NCBI RefSeq assembly: GCF_023534745.1
Contig: NZ_JAMHJQ010000013.1
Coordinates: 1 to 64,000 of the forward strand
Direction of reading: 5' to 3'
Length of the DNA stretch: 64,000 nucleotides
Origin: Streptomyces sp. 35G-GA-8
GTDB taxonomy: Bacteria; Actinomycetota; Actinomycetes; Streptomycetales; Streptomycetaceae
Under the pieces are notes generated by a model. That model was not told the origin of the DNA. It searched no databases and saw only the letters and a list, made by a program, of their open reading frames with translations. The position numbers were made by a program, and so were the translations under genes. Below are positions 1-8,872 of this stretch, piece after piece. Every line of letters begins with the position of its first letter. Position 1 is the first letter of the stretch.

Positions 1-400
1 GGGCTTTCCTCCGGGCTTTTCCCTTCGGTCTTGCGTTTCCGACTCTATCAGACTCTTTCGTGTCCGATTCCCCGTCGGAGCGGGGCCGCCTTCCAGTTCT
101 TCGCTTTCGCGTTTCCCTTTCCGGCGATTCCGACTCTATCAGATTCATTCGGCGTGTTCTGCTTCATGAATTCCGATGGCCTGCGGACTGGCCTTTTGCC
201 TTTCGGCTGACCCGACTTTAGCAGAAGCATTCGGGCCGATCTGATCGGCCTTGGTGATCTGGATGTCGAATCGAAAGGGCTGCGCAGGGATTCGATTCCC
301 ATCGCGAGCCGCATAGAAATGATCAACTGCTCTCGAAGTATGTCCTACTTCGAGGCAACCGTTCAAATCTACCTCCCCACGTCAACCGTGTCAACGGTCG
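1..400 (-). promoter_or_regulatory. rRNA operon promoter and leader region (16S gene lies beyond the left edge)
   Basis: Read on the minus strand, this stretch resembles the multi-promoter leader in front of Streptomyces 16S rRNA genes, ending in the typical leader bases near position 1 (AAGACCGAAGGG, then GCCCGGAGGAAAGCCC). A strong promoter is visible: TTGACA (389-394), a 17-base spacer, and TAGATT (366-371). Three further -10-like hexamers follow: TAAAGT (215-220), TAGAGT (133-138) and TAGAGT (42-47). The last two sit in a repeated context, TTCCGACTCTATCAG on the plus strand. Several tandem promoters are normal for Streptomyces rrn operons. The mature 16S sequence is not in the window, so the operon itself is inferred. 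Confidence 0.8.
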
Positions 401-447
401 TTGTGGGGCGAAGAGGAGACTAACAGGTGTCGGCCGCGATACGCACA

Positions 448-1455
448 TCAGGCCGCGACCGGAAGCTCGGCGCTGCGGTCCGCGGCTTCCACGTCACCCG
501 TCTGCCCCGCCCGTACGGCCCGGCCGCCAAGGATGTAGACGTAGGCGAGGAAGGCCGCCTCGGCCGCCACGCCGATGGCGATCCGGGCCCATGTGGGCAG
601 GCCGGACGGGGTCACGAAGCCCTCTATCAGGCCTGACACGAAGAGGACGAGTGCCAGGCCGATGGCCATGCCGAGTGCGGCGCGGCCCTGCTGGGCCATG
701 GCGGTGCGACGGCTGAACGGGCCCGGGTCGATCAGTGTCCAGCCGAGCCGGAGACCCGTACCCGCGGCGACGAAGACCGCTGTGAGTTCGAGCAGGCCGT
801 GCGGGAGGACCAGCCCGAGGAAGATGTCGAGGCGGCCTGCCGAGGACATCAGGCCGATGCCCACACCCAGGTTGAGCACGTTGACGAAGAGGACCCAGAT
901 GACCGGGAGACAGAGGAAAGCGCCCAGGACGAGGCACATGGCGGCGGCCTGCGCGTTGTTCGTCCAGACCTGGGCCGCGAAGGACGCCGCCGGATGGCTT
1001 GAGTAGTACGTCTCGTACTCGCCGCCGGGCCGGGTCATCCGGCGCAGTTCGTCCGGCGCGCCGATCGCGGACTGGACCTCGGGGTGGGCTCCGATCCACC
1101 AGCCGATGAGGGCGGCCAGGAGAGTGGAGAGGATCGCCGTCGGGATCCACCAGCGGCGGGAACGGTAGACGGCCGCGGGAAAGCCGGCTGTGAGGAAGCG
1201 CGCGGCGTCGCGCCAGGTGGCCCGGCGGGCTCCGGTGACCGTGGCCCGGGCTCGGGCCACGAGCTGGGTGAGACGGGTGGTGAGCGCCGGGTCCGGGGCG
1301 GTGGACTGGATCAGCGAGAGATGGGTGGCGGTGCGCTGGTAGAGGGCGACGAGTTCATCGGCCTCTGCTCCGGTGAGGCGGCGCCCGCGGTGCAGGAGAT
1401 GATCCAGGCGGTCCCACTCGGCGCGGTGGGCTGTCACGAAGACATCGAGGTCCAT
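448..1455 (-). CDS. Stage II sporulation protein M family membrane protein
   Basis: A 335-residue polytopic membrane protein of the SpoIIM/DUF95 family. The cytoplasmic N-terminus (MDLDVFVTAHRAEWDRL) is followed by a basic linker and a first membrane segment near residues 105-122, then about four more hydrophobic segments from residue 170 onward. In Bacillus, SpoIIM acts with SpoIID and SpoIIP in peptidoglycan remodelling during engulfment. In Streptomyces the family is conserved but its role is not established. The frame stays open upstream to about 2091, but that part is antisense to the RDD gene, so the start is placed at the ATG beginning the conserved N-terminus. It is divergent from the RDD gene, a common pairing in this genus. 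Confidence 0.9.
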   Translation of the reverse strand: MDLDVFVTAHRAEWDRLDHLLHRGRRLTGAEADELVALYQRTATHLSLIQSTAPDPALTTRLTQLVARARATVTGARRATWRDAARFLTAGFPAAVYRSRRWWIPTAILSTLLAALIGWWIGAHPEVQSAIGAPDELRRMTRPGGEYETYYSSHPAASFAAQVWTNNAQAAAMCLVLGAFLCLPVIWVLFVNVLNLGVGIGLMSSAGRLDIFLGLVLPHGLLELTAVFVAAGTGLRLGWTLIDPGPFSRRTAMAQQGRAALGMAIGLALVLFVSGLIEGFVTPSGLPTWARIAIGVAAEAAFLAYVYILGGRAVRAGQTGDVEAADRSAELPVAA

Positions 1456-1623
1456 GGTCGGCTGCTGCTCCAGGCACTGGGTGCGTACGGTCCGTACTAC
1501 TGCGCGGCCAGCGCACCGCAGCCACGGCCAATTGCCACTGCCACTGCCGCGACGCGCTGCGGGCCAGCTTGGCAGACTGAGGACTTCAGGGGCAGAGACG
1601 GTCCGGCGATGGGTGGGGCACCG

Positions 1624-2577
1624 GTGAATGAGCTTGTGACGGGCGACGCGGTCGTACTCGGGGTGCGCCCGGCGAGGCTGCCGAGCCGGGCGCTGGCGCT
1701 GGCGATCGACATGGTGGTCGCCTGGACGGCCTACCTGCTGGTGTCGGTCGGAATCGCTCTCGCGGCCGGCTCCCTGGACGAGGCGGCGCTCATGGCCCTG
1801 TCCATCGCGACGTTTCTGCTGGTCCTGGTGGGCGGTCCGATCGCCGTGGAGACCCTCAGCCATGGACGTTCTCTGGGGAAGCTGGCCTGCGGGCTGCGCG
1901 TGGTGCGGGACGACGGCGGGCCGGTCCGGTTCCGGCACGCGCTCGTGCGCGGGGCGATCGGGGTCGTGGAGATCCTGCTGTCGTTCGGAGTCATCGCCTG
2001 TATCGCGTCGCTGGTCTCGGCGCGGGGCCGGCGGGTCGGGGATGTCTTCGCGGGGACCCTTGTCGTACGGGAGCGGGTGCCGGTGACGCACCCGGCCATG
2101 GTCCCGCCGCCTCCGCCGTGGCTCGCGGGACGGTTCGCGGAGCTGGACCTGTCCGCCGTGCCGGACGATCTGTGGCTCGCCATACGCCAGTACCTGACGC
2201 GGATGGGGCAGCTCGACGCCCGGGTGGGCTGGTCAATGGCCGAGCGGCTCGCGGGTGAGCTGGCGGCGCGTACCGGAGCCCCGGCGCCGCAGGGGATACC
2301 CGCCGGCGCCTATCTGGCCGCCGTCGTGCATGAGCGGCAGACGCGGGACGCCCGACGGGCCTTCGGCGTCTCTCCCGGCCCGGTCCCGGTTCCCGCCCAG
2401 GGCCCGGCCTCCGCCGCCGCTCCGATGGCGTTTCCGGTCCCGGACAAGGCCACGGCCCCCGCCCCCTTCCAGGCCCCGTCTTTCCAGGCCTCGTCGCCCG
2501 CACCGGTTCCGTCCCCCGCATCCGCGCCGTCCGAAGCCGGGGCGCGGCCGGCCACCGGGTTCGCCCCGCCGGCGTAG
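1624..2577 (+). CDS. RDD family membrane protein
   Basis: About 317 residues. The RDD domain occupies roughly residues 20-150: the Arg of 'PSRALALAID' with an Asp in the first membrane helix, a second helix (FLLVLVGGPIAVETL) and a third near residues 115-135 ending in the 'GRRVGDVFAGTLVV' motif. A soluble region follows (150-240), then a tail from about residue 245 rich in Pro, Ala and Ser. RDD proteins are of largely unknown function; some are linked to transport. I prefer the GTG at 1624 because GGGTGGGG lies five bases upstream; an ATG at 1609 would add five residues. It is divergently transcribed from the spoIIM homologue. Confidence 0.85.
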   Translation: MNELVTGDAVVLGVRPARLPSRALALAIDMVVAWTAYLLVSVGIALAAGSLDEAALMALSIATFLLVLVGGPIAVETLSHGRSLGKLACGLRVVRDDGGPVRFRHALVRGAIGVVEILLSFGVIACIASLVSARGRRVGDVFAGTLVVRERVPVTHPAMVPPPPPWLAGRFAELDLSAVPDDLWLAIRQYLTRMGQLDARVGWSMAERLAGELAARTGAPAPQGIPAGAYLAAVVHERQTRDARRAFGVSPGPVPVPAQGPASAAAPMAFPVPDKATAPAPFQAPSFQASSPAPVPSPASAPSEAGARPATGFAPPA

Positions 2578-2596
2578 GCATCGGGCAGGGCCCGCG

Positions 2597-3250
2597 TCAG
2601 GGCAGGACGGACGGCGGGGATTCCAGGTCTTCGAGCTCGATGCCGGGGGCCGAGAGCACCACGTCGCCGGCGAGGTGAACCGTGTGCTGCTCACCCGTGT
2701 CCAGGGCGCTGACCTGGTACTCGTCCACCGTCAGGGGTCCATTGTCAGTGCCGTGCGCTTCACTGTTCACCAGGGCCCAGGACTGATCGAGAGTACGGGG
2801 AGCGAGAACGGGATCCGTGAAGGCGACAAGACGTACGCGGGTCGCGGGGGAACCGGGGGTGAGACGCAGAAGTCGCGCGGTCGCGACGAGGAACGCGGGG
2901 GAAGTGCCGGTGAAGGCGTGCGCACGGACGTTGCCTTCGGTGGCATGGGTGCCGGTGGGGTCGGTACGGACCCAGGTGACGCCGTCGAGCGCGGCGCCAC
3001 GGATCTGCCAGCTCGCGGCGTGGAGTTGAAGACGAATGGGGCGGCCGAGCTCGTCGAGGGCCAGATCGACAGAGCCGGAATGGTCGCCGGAGGGAGTGGT
3101 GATCTGGGAGACATAGCGCCAGCCGGAGGGGCCTGGCGCGCAGTGGAAGTGTTCGTCACCGAGAGGAGTGTGATCGTGCGGATCATGGAGCGAATAACGG
3201 CCGCGGGGCATGGGGTCTTTCCGGTCCTTCGGAGCCTCGGCGTCTGACAC
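2597..3250 (-). CDS. Conserved actinobacterial protein of unknown function
   Basis: A 217-residue soluble protein with no signal peptide or membrane segment. It begins with a GTG preceded by GAGGAA; an internal ATG at 3211 is an alternative start. The sequence is mostly beta-type with His- and Asp-rich turns (YSLHDPHDHTPLGDEHFH) and a 'GSVDLALDELGRPIRLQL' stretch. This could suit a putative glycolipid-binding-like fold, but I cannot assign a family with certainty. It lies downstream of ahcY on the same strand, separated by a strong hairpin, so it is probably transcribed separately. Confidence 0.7.
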   Translation of the reverse strand: MSDAEAPKDRKDPMPRGRYSLHDPHDHTPLGDEHFHCAPGPSGWRYVSQITTPSGDHSGSVDLALDELGRPIRLQLHAASWQIRGAALDGVTWVRTDPTGTHATEGNVRAHAFTGTSPAFLVATARLLRLTPGSPATRVRLVAFTDPVLAPRTLDQSWALVNSEAHGTDNGPLTVDEYQVSALDTGEQHTVHLAGDVVLSAPGIELEDLESPPSVLP

Positions 3251-3270
3251 GCTTCCTCGCCGCGCACGGA

Positions 3271-3303
3271 ACAGGCCCCCGACACGGGGGTGCGGGGGCC
3301 TGT
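3271..3303 (-). terminator. Stem-loop terminator after ahcY
   Basis: ACAGGCCCCC (3271-3280) pairs perfectly with GGGGGCCTGT (3294-3303) across a 13-base loop. It lies between the ahcY stop and the next minus-strand gene and has no U-run, as is usual in Streptomyces. Confidence 0.7.
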
Positions 3304-3334
3304 CCGTTGCAGCGGGGTACTACCGCGGAGATAC

Positions 3335-3368
3335 CTACAGGTACCTACAGGCGGCTACAGGTACCTAC
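3335..3368. repeat. 14-base direct repeat near the 3' end of ahcY
   Basis: CTACAGGTACCTAC occurs at 3335-3348 and again at 3355-3368. Each copy contains the palindrome GGTACC. It is in non-coding sequence between the ahcY stop and its terminator. No function is evident. Confidence 0.6.
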
Positions 3369-3377
3369 TGGGGTGTG

Positions 3378-4835
3378 TCAGTAGCGGTAGTGGTCGGGCT
3401 TGTACGGGCCCTCGACCTTGACGCCGATGTAGGCGGCCTGCTCCGGGCGGAGCGTCGTCAGCTTCACACCGAGCGCGTCGAGGTGGAGCCGGGCGACCTT
3501 CTCGTCCAGGTGCTTGGGAAGCACGTAGACATCGGTCGGGTACTCCTCCGGCTTGGTGAACAGCTCGATCTGGGCCAGTGTCTGGTCCGCGAACGAGTTG
3601 GACATCACGAAGGACGGGTGGCCGGTCGCGTTGCCCAGGTTCAGCAGGCGGCCCTCGGACAGGACGATGAGCGTCTTGCCGTCCGGGAAGGTCCAGGTGT
3701 GGACCTGCGGCTTGACCTCGTCCTTGACGATGCCGTCGATCTTGGCGAGGCCGGCCATGTCGATCTCGTTGTCGAAGTGACCGATGTTGCCGACGATCGC
3801 CTGGTGCTTCATCTTGGCCATGTCCGAGGCCATGATGATGTCCTTGTTGCCCGTGGTGGTCACGAAGATGTCGGCGATACCGACGACATCGTCGAGCGTG
3901 GAGACCTGGTAGCCGTCCATCGCCGCCTGGAGGGCGCAGATCGGGTCGATCTCCGTGATGATCACGCGGGCGCCCTGGCCGCGCAGCGACTCGGCGCAGC
4001 CCTTGCCGACGTCGCCGTAGCCGAAGACGACCGCGACCTTGCCGCCGATGAGGACGTCGGTGGCGCGGTTGATGCCGTCGATCAGGGAGTGGCGGCAGCC
4101 GTACTTGTTGTCGAACTTGGACTTGGTGACCGCGTCGTTGACGTTGATCGCCGGGAAGAGGAGGCTGCCGTCGCGGTGCATCTCGTACAGCCGGTGCACG
4201 CCGGTGGTGGTCTCTTCCGTGACACCGCGGATCTCGGACGCCAGACGGGTCCACTTCTGCGGGTTCTCGGAGAGGGTGCGGTTCAGCAGACGGAGGATGT
4301 AGCTGTACTCCTCGCTGTCCGCGGTGGCCGGGTCGGGGGCCGCGCCGGCCTTCTCGAACTCGACGCCCTTGTGCACCAGGAGGGTGGCGTCACCGCCGTC
4401 GTCGAGGATCATGTTCGGGCCGCCGGTGGGCGTGTTCGGCCACGTCAGAGCCTGCTCCGTGCACCACCAGTACTCCTCCAGCGTCTCGCCCTTCCAGGCG
4501 AAGACGGGGACGCCCTGGGGGTTGTCGACGGTGCCCTCGGGACCGACCGCGATGGCGGCAGCGGCGTGGTCCTGGGTGGAGAAGATGTTGCAGGAGGCCC
4601 AGCGGACCTCGGCACCGAGGGCCGTCAGGGTCTCGATGAGGACCGCGGTCTGGACGGTCATGTGCAGGGAGCCGGTGATACGGGCGCCGGCCAGCGGCTG
4701 GGCGTCCGCGTACTCCTTGCGGATCGACATCAGACCGGGCATCTCGTGCTCGGCGAGGGTGATCTCCTTGCGGCCGAACTCGGCGAGCGAGAGATCGGCG
4801 ACCTTGAAGTCCTGTCGGTTGGCGACAGTCGTCAT
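3378..4835 (-). CDS. ahcY: Adenosylhomocysteinase
   Basis: A 485-residue S-adenosyl-L-homocysteine hydrolase, which splits S-adenosylhomocysteine into adenosine and homocysteine in the activated methyl cycle, using tightly bound NAD. The NAD-binding glycine motif is seen in '[20 protein letters not shown]', and the protein ends in the family-typical PDHYRY. N-terminal substrate-domain signatures include '[20 protein letters not shown]' and '[15 protein letters not shown]'. The length fits the actinobacterial form, which has an insertion relative to the shortest homologues. It has its own structured leader (about 4836-5021) and a terminator, which suggests transcription as a single gene. The assignment is secure. 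Confidence 0.97.
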   Translation of the reverse strand: MTTVANRQDFKVADLSLAEFGRKEITLAEHEMPGLMSIRKEYADAQPLAGARITGSLHMTVQTAVLIETLTALGAEVRWASCNIFSTQDHAAAAIAVGPEGTVDNPQGVPVFAWKGETLEEYWWCTEQALTWPNTPTGGPNMILDDGGDATLLVHKGVEFEKAGAAPDPATADSEEYSYILRLLNRTLSENPQKWTRLASEIRGVTEETTTGVHRLYEMHRDGSLLFPAINVNDAVTKSKFDNKYGCRHSLIDGINRATDVLIGGKVAVVFGYGDVGKGCAESLRGQGARVIITEIDPICALQAAMDGYQVSTLDDVVGIADIFVTTTGNKDIIMASDMAKMKHQAIVGNIGHFDNEIDMAGLAKIDGIVKDEVKPQVHTWTFPDGKTLIVLSEGRLLNLGNATGHPSFVMSNSFADQTLAQIELFTKPEEYPTDVYVLPKHLDEKVARLHLDALGVKLTTLRPEQAAYIGVKVEGPYKPDHYRY

Positions 4836-5021
4836 AACGAGCTGCTCCTCGTAAATCGGGTCGAGGGTGAGTACATACGGCTGGCTCTGCGGCGGCGGGC
4901 ATACGAATGCCCGGGACCCCGCAGCTCAGTCCGTCGGAGGCCCTCTCTCCCTCGGCCGGTCCGCCTTCGCGGGCCGCCCGACCGCCATCAGCAGCGACGT
5001 CTGGCTCTGCAGACGAATCTA
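4836..5021 (-). promoter_or_regulatory. Structured 5' leader and putative promoter of ahcY
   Basis: On the minus strand a -10-like TAGATT (plus 5016-5021) is followed by about 170 bases of leader. It holds a two-tier hairpin: an inner stem GGGCAT-TCGT-ATGCCC (4897-4912) enclosed by CTGCGG and CCGCAG (4887-4892 with 4919-4924). The plus-strand 10-mer CTGGCTCTGC occurs at 4881-4890 and again at 5001-5010, so the outer strand could pair in more than one way. I could not match it to the SAH or SAM-IV riboswitch consensus from memory. A cis-acting RNA element is possible but unproven. Confidence 0.4.
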
Positions 5022-5139
5022 CACCGACCGGCCCACGGGCCCACAGCCGAACGGAAAATGGATCATGAAGGGATCAGCAGGAGGGAGGGGGAGGAGACGG
5101 AGAGAGGACAAGGAGTGAGGGAGGGAAGTGGGCCGGGAC

Positions 5140-6117
5140 TCAGTGGGCGGTACTGGCGGTCGGATCGCCCTGGTCCTTGGCGGGGTTGGTGCCCGCGGCG
5201 GCGGCCGACTCGCTGTAGATGTCCGGCTCCAGATAGATCACCCGGGCGATCGGGACCGCCTCGCGGATCCGGGCCTCGGCGGCGTTGATCGCCTGGGCGA
5301 CCTCGCCGGCCGTGTCGTTGTGCTCGACCGCGATCTTGGCCGCGACCAGCAGCTCCTCGGGGCCGAGGTGCAGCGTGCGCATGTGGATGATGCCGGTCAC
5401 CACATCACCGTCGACGATCGCGTTCTTGATCTTCTCCACATCCTCGATGCCCGCCGCCTCGCCGAGGAGGAGGGACTTCGTCTCGACCGCCAGTACCAGC
5501 GCGATCAGAATGAGGAGGACACCGATGCAGAGGGTGCCGATGCCGTCCCACACGCCGTTGCCCGTCCCCAGGGCGAGCCCCACACCGGCCAGGGCGAGGA
5601 CCAGACCGACGAGCGCGCCGAGGTCTTCCAGGAGTACGACGGGGAGTTCGGGGGCCTTGGAGCGGCGGACGAACTGCGTCCAGGAGAGCGAGCCGCGCGT
5701 GACGTTCGACTCCTTGATGGCCGTACGGAACGAGAACGCCTCCGCGATGATGGCGAAGACGAGCACGCCCACCGGCCAGTACCAGGCCTCGATCTCGTGC
5801 GGGTGCTTGATCTTCTCGTAGCCCTCGTAGATGGCGAACATGCCACCGACCGAGAACAGCACGATGGAGACGAGGAAGGCATAGATATAGCGCTCACGGC
5901 CATAGCCGAAGGGGTGCTGCGGGGTCGCCTCGCGCTTCGCCTTCTTGCCGCCGAGAAGCAGCAGCCCCTGGTTGCCCGCGTCCGCGACGGAGTGCACGCT
6001 CTCCGCGAGCATCGAGGACGAACCACTGAAGAGGAACGCCACGAACTTGGCTACTGCGATCGCGAAGTTGGCGCTGAGCGCCGCCACGATCGCCTTGGTT
6101 CCGCCTGACGCGCTCAT
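5140..6117 (-). CDS. Cation diffusion facilitator family transporter
   Basis: A 325-residue inner-membrane transporter of the CDF/ZnT superfamily with about six membrane helices and a C-terminal cytoplasmic domain. The first metal-site helix appears as 'MLAESVHSVADAGNQGLLLLG'. The matching helix V motif reads 'VVLLEDLGALVGLVLALAG', with Glu-Asp in place of the usual His/Asp pair. This places it closest to the ZnT9-like branch, whose substrate is uncertain. It probably exports divalent metal by proton antiport. It starts 89 bases after the manA stop on the same strand and may be read from the same transcript. Confidence 0.88.
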   Translation of the reverse strand: MSASGGTKAIVAALSANFAIAVAKFVAFLFSGSSSMLAESVHSVADAGNQGLLLLGGKKAKREATPQHPFGYGRERYIYAFLVSIVLFSVGGMFAIYEGYEKIKHPHEIEAWYWPVGVLVFAIIAEAFSFRTAIKESNVTRGSLSWTQFVRRSKAPELPVVLLEDLGALVGLVLALAGVGLALGTGNGVWDGIGTLCIGVLLILIALVLAVETKSLLLGEAAGIEDVEKIKNAIVDGDVVTGIIHMRTLHLGPEELLVAAKIAVEHNDTAGEVAQAINAAEARIREAVPIARVIYLEPDIYSESAAAAGTNPAKDQGDPTASTAH

Positions 6118-6205
6118 TGGGTGCGAGGTGTCCCTTCATCGGTGGCGCGGCCCTGGCGCCGCGGTACGGCGGGACATTGTTGCAGCCGCCGGGACGGCCG
6201 GTACA

Positions 6206-7375
6206 TCAGACCACCACTGTGGCCCGGAACACCGTGCCCGTACCGGACAGTTCGGCCTTCTCGCCCGCCGCGACGAAGACCGAACCGCCGGGGGCGAGCT
6301 CGATGTCGTTCGCCTGCGGCGTGCCCGCCGTGCAGAGCAGGATCTGGGGCGTCGCGGCGGTGAGGTCGCGCGGCTCGGCACCGGGCGCGAGGGTGTAGCG
6401 GGAGAGTCTGAACTCGTCGATGGGCGTCTCGTACAGTTCCTCGCCCGAGGGCGACGCCTCCGGGCGCAGGACGCCGGGGTCGGTCGCCTCGAAGCGGACG
6501 ATACGGAGCAGCTCGGGCACGTCCACATGCTTGGGGGTGAGTCCGCAGCGCAGGACGTTGTCGGAGTTGGCCATGATCTCGACGCCGAGTCCGTTGAGAT
6601 AGGCGTGCGGGACGCCCGCCCCGAGGAAAAGCGCCTCGCCCGGCTGGAGTTGTACGTAGTTGAGCAGCATGGCGGCGATGACGCCGGGGTCGCCCGGGTA
6701 GTGGTGGGCGATCGACGCGTACGGGGCGTAGTCCCCGCCGAGCCGGTCCGCCGCCGCGGCGACCTCGGTGACAGTGGCGGCCATCTCGTCCGGATCGGCG
6801 GTGAGGACGGCGGTCAGCACCTCGCGCAGCGCGGCCTCTTCGGGGTGGGCACGCAGAAGGTCGACGTACGGCTTGAGTGAGTCGACGTCCAGCCGCGCGA
6901 GCAGTTCGGCGCTCGCCTCCGGGGTGCGGAAGCCGCACATGCCGTCGAAGGGGGTGAGCGCGCAGATCAGTTCGGGCTTGTGGTTGGCGTCCTTGTAGTT
7001 GCGGTGGGGCGCGTCGATCGGGACGCCGCGCCGCTCCTCCGCCTCGTACCCCTCCTTCGCCTGGGCGAGGTTGGGGTGGACCTGGAGGGAGAGCGGGGAG
7101 CCGGCGGCCAGGAGCTTGAGCAGGAACGGCAGTCGGGGGCCGAACTTCCGGACCGTGGCCGCGCCGAGTTCCGCCTCGGGGTCGGCGTCGATGACGGCGG
7201 AGAGCGCCTGTTCGCCGGAGTCATGACCTCGGTCGAGACAGGAGGGGGCTCCCGGGTGGGCGCCCATCCACATCTCGGCCTGGGGCTCGCCCGTGGGAGC
7301 GGTGCCGAGCAGCTCCGGGATGGCGGTCGTCGAGCCCCAAGCGTAGGGGCGCACGGTGTTGGAGAGGCGGTCCAT
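6206..7375 (-). CDS. manA: Mannose-6-phosphate isomerase, class I
   Basis: A 389-residue type I phosphomannose isomerase converting fructose 6-phosphate and mannose 6-phosphate, the entry to GDP-mannose synthesis. The zinc site is visible: the Gln and His of 'LQVHPNLAQAKEGYEAEE', the Glu of 'HKPELICALTPFDGMCGF' and the His of 'YLNGLGVEIMANSDNVLRCG' and 'PKHVDVPELL'. The C-terminal jelly-roll half is intact, and the length is typical. It lies downstream of the SIS protein, the Trm112-like protein and phosphomannomutase on the same strand, forming the mannose pathway group of this locus. Confidence 0.95.
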   Translation of the reverse strand: MDRLSNTVRPYAWGSTTAIPELLGTAPTGEPQAEMWMGAHPGAPSCLDRGHDSGEQALSAVIDADPEAELGAATVRKFGPRLPFLLKLLAAGSPLSLQVHPNLAQAKEGYEAEERRGVPIDAPHRNYKDANHKPELICALTPFDGMCGFRTPEASAELLARLDVDSLKPYVDLLRAHPEEAALREVLTAVLTADPDEMAATVTEVAAAADRLGGDYAPYASIAHHYPGDPGVIAAMLLNYVQLQPGEALFLGAGVPHAYLNGLGVEIMANSDNVLRCGLTPKHVDVPELLRIVRFEATDPGVLRPEASPSGEELYETPIDEFRLSRYTLAPGAEPRDLTAATPQILLCTAGTPQANDIELAPGGSVFVAAGEKAELSGTGTVFRATVVV

Positions 7376-7480
7376 GGGGTGAGCTTTCTCGTACGGGGTG
7401 AAGGAGCGACGACACGCGGTGGCGCGCAGATGTGGCGAGGGTGAAGGTGTGGTGAAGGCGAGGGCGGATCCGGGTTCGGG

Positions 7481-7563
7481 TTGCGCGGAGCCGGGTTCGG
7501 TTTCGGCTTCGGCTTCGGCTTCGGCTTCGGCTTCGGCTTACGTTTGCGCGGAGCCGGGTTCGG
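7481..7563. repeat. Six-copy hexanucleotide repeat flanked by a 20-base direct repeat
   Basis: TTCGGC is repeated six times without error (7502-7537). The array is flanked by two perfect copies of TTGCGCGGAGCCGGGTTCGG (7481-7500 and 7544-7563). It fills the gap between the SIS gene stop and manA. The pattern looks like replication slippage within a duplicated segment, and copy number probably varies among strains. Confidence 0.85.
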
Positions 7564-7564
7564 C

Positions 7565-8797
7565 TTACTCGGGGGCGGCCCCGGCGAGGGCGAGATAGAC
7601 CGTGGCGAAGTCGGTGACGGCGACCAGCTCGGCCAGGCTCTCCAGCTCGCTGCCCTCCTCGGGCTCCAGCTCGCTGATGGCCGTGTCATGGCCGAGTGCG
7701 AGTTCGCGGGCGGCGGGTGCCGCGGTCAGTCCGCCGGCCGGCCGGTCCCGGAGCAGGATGACACGGGCGCGCCACGCCTGCGGTTCCTCGACCCGGTCGC
7801 GGAAAAAGTCGTCGGGGTCGGCGGCGCCGCCCGCGAAGTGACCGGCGAGCAGCGCGCTGTGTGCCGTAAGGGCTTCGGGCAGCTCCGCGGCGAGGGCGGG
7901 GCGGCCGGTCAGTTCGGCCAGTACGGCGGCGAAGCGGCGCCCCGCGGGGGCGGCGGCCGGGCCCTCCGTCCAGATCAGCGGAAGGCTGTCGGCCAGCTCG
8001 GCGGCGAGGGTCTTGGCCGGGTTGCTGTACGTCGCGATGGCCGGGCCGCAGCGTTCGGCGGTACGGTCCAGCCGGTCGGCGACGAGTTGAAGGGTCTCGG
8101 CCGGCGCGGTGAGCAGCCCGACGCGGTCCAGGAGCGCGAGCAGCGGGACGAGCAGGGCCCAGAGCGCGCCGGGGCCGGCCGCCGGCGTCCCTTCGGGCTC
8201 GTACCACTCATCGGAGCCGTCGCGTCCGTACTGACCGGGCTCAACGGACTGTCCGTACGCGCCGTTCTGTCCGTACGAGCCGTTCTGCCCGTACTGGCCG
8301 TTCGGTGCTGTCGCCATCGGGACCATCAGTCCGTGCGTCCCGCCGACGATCTCGCTCAGCGGCGACTGACGCGGGGCGACGGCGACGACCGTACAGCCGC
8401 GGCGGTACGCCTGCTCGGCGAGGAGGGACAGGCCGGGCTCGCTGCCTTCCGTGGTGACGATCAGCAGCAGGTCCACGGGGCCCGCCCAGCCCGGGAGCGC
8501 CCAGCGCAGCGCGCCCGCCGCGGCGGCGACGCCGGTGGGGCGGAGCCGGGTGACCGGCGCGGCGTTCGCGGTGAGCGCGGTGATCAGATCGGCGACGCCG
8601 GTCGCGGCGGCGCCGGAACCGGCGATCAGCACGGCACGCGGGCGGCCTTCCGGAGCGAGTCCGGCGATACCGGCCTCCGCGGTGTGCCGGAGGGCGGTGC
8701 GCACGCGCGCTCCGGCCTCCGCGGCGCCGCGCAGCAGACCGTCGCGGTCGGCTCGCGCCAGGGCGTCGGGAGCGTCGAGCAACGACTCGTCGAGCAT
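7565..8797 (-). CDS. SIS domain protein, phosphoglucose/phosphomannose isomerase-like
   Basis: A 410-residue protein related to bifunctional phosphoglucose/phosphomannose isomerases: an N-terminal SIS sugar-phosphate domain (about residues 40-170, with 'AVLIAGSGAAATGVADLI' and 'DLLLIVTTEGSEPGLSLL') and a C-terminal isomerase-like domain. Between them lies a low-complexity insert rich in Gly, Gln, Tyr and Asn (NGQYGQNGSYGQNGAYGQ). Whether it is catalytic is unclear. Its fixed place between the Trm112-like protein and manA suggests a role in mannose or hexose-phosphate metabolism. The ATG at 8797 is chosen because upstream in-frame sequence shows no conservation cues. Confidence 0.85.
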   Translation of the reverse strand: MLDESLLDAPDALARADRDGLLRGAAEAGARVRTALRHTAEAGIAGLAPEGRPRAVLIAGSGAAATGVADLITALTANAAPVTRLRPTGVAAAAGALRWALPGWAGPVDLLLIVTTEGSEPGLSLLAEQAYRRGCTVVAVAPRQSPLSEIVGGTHGLMVPMATAPNGQYGQNGSYGQNGAYGQSVEPGQYGRDGSDEWYEPEGTPAAGPGALWALLVPLLALLDRVGLLTAPAETLQLVADRLDRTAERCGPAIATYSNPAKTLAAELADSLPLIWTEGPAAAPAGRRFAAVLAELTGRPALAAELPEALTAHSALLAGHFAGGAADPDDFFRDRVEEPQAWRARVILLRDRPAGGLTAAPAARELALGHDTAISELEPEEGSELESLAELVAVTDFATVYLALAGAAPE

Positions 8798-8872
8798 GGG
8801 GATGGGCCTCCGATCGCCGGGCGCGGGCCACGCGGGCACGGGGCGCGGGGCGTTGTGGGCAGCGCTTGCTGG

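Noticed and set aside
4836-5021. Known SAM-IV or SAH riboswitch before ahcY
   Set aside because: I could not line up the conserved bases of either class. Only a structured leader is claimed.
3210-5288. Open frame of about 690 codons on the plus strand
   Set aside because: Antisense to ahcY. High GC creates long open shadow frames, and the composition (Arg, Gly, Asp, Val rich) is typical of such artefacts.
7502-7537. CRISPR-like array
   Set aside because: The repeats are contiguous hexamers with no unique spacers.
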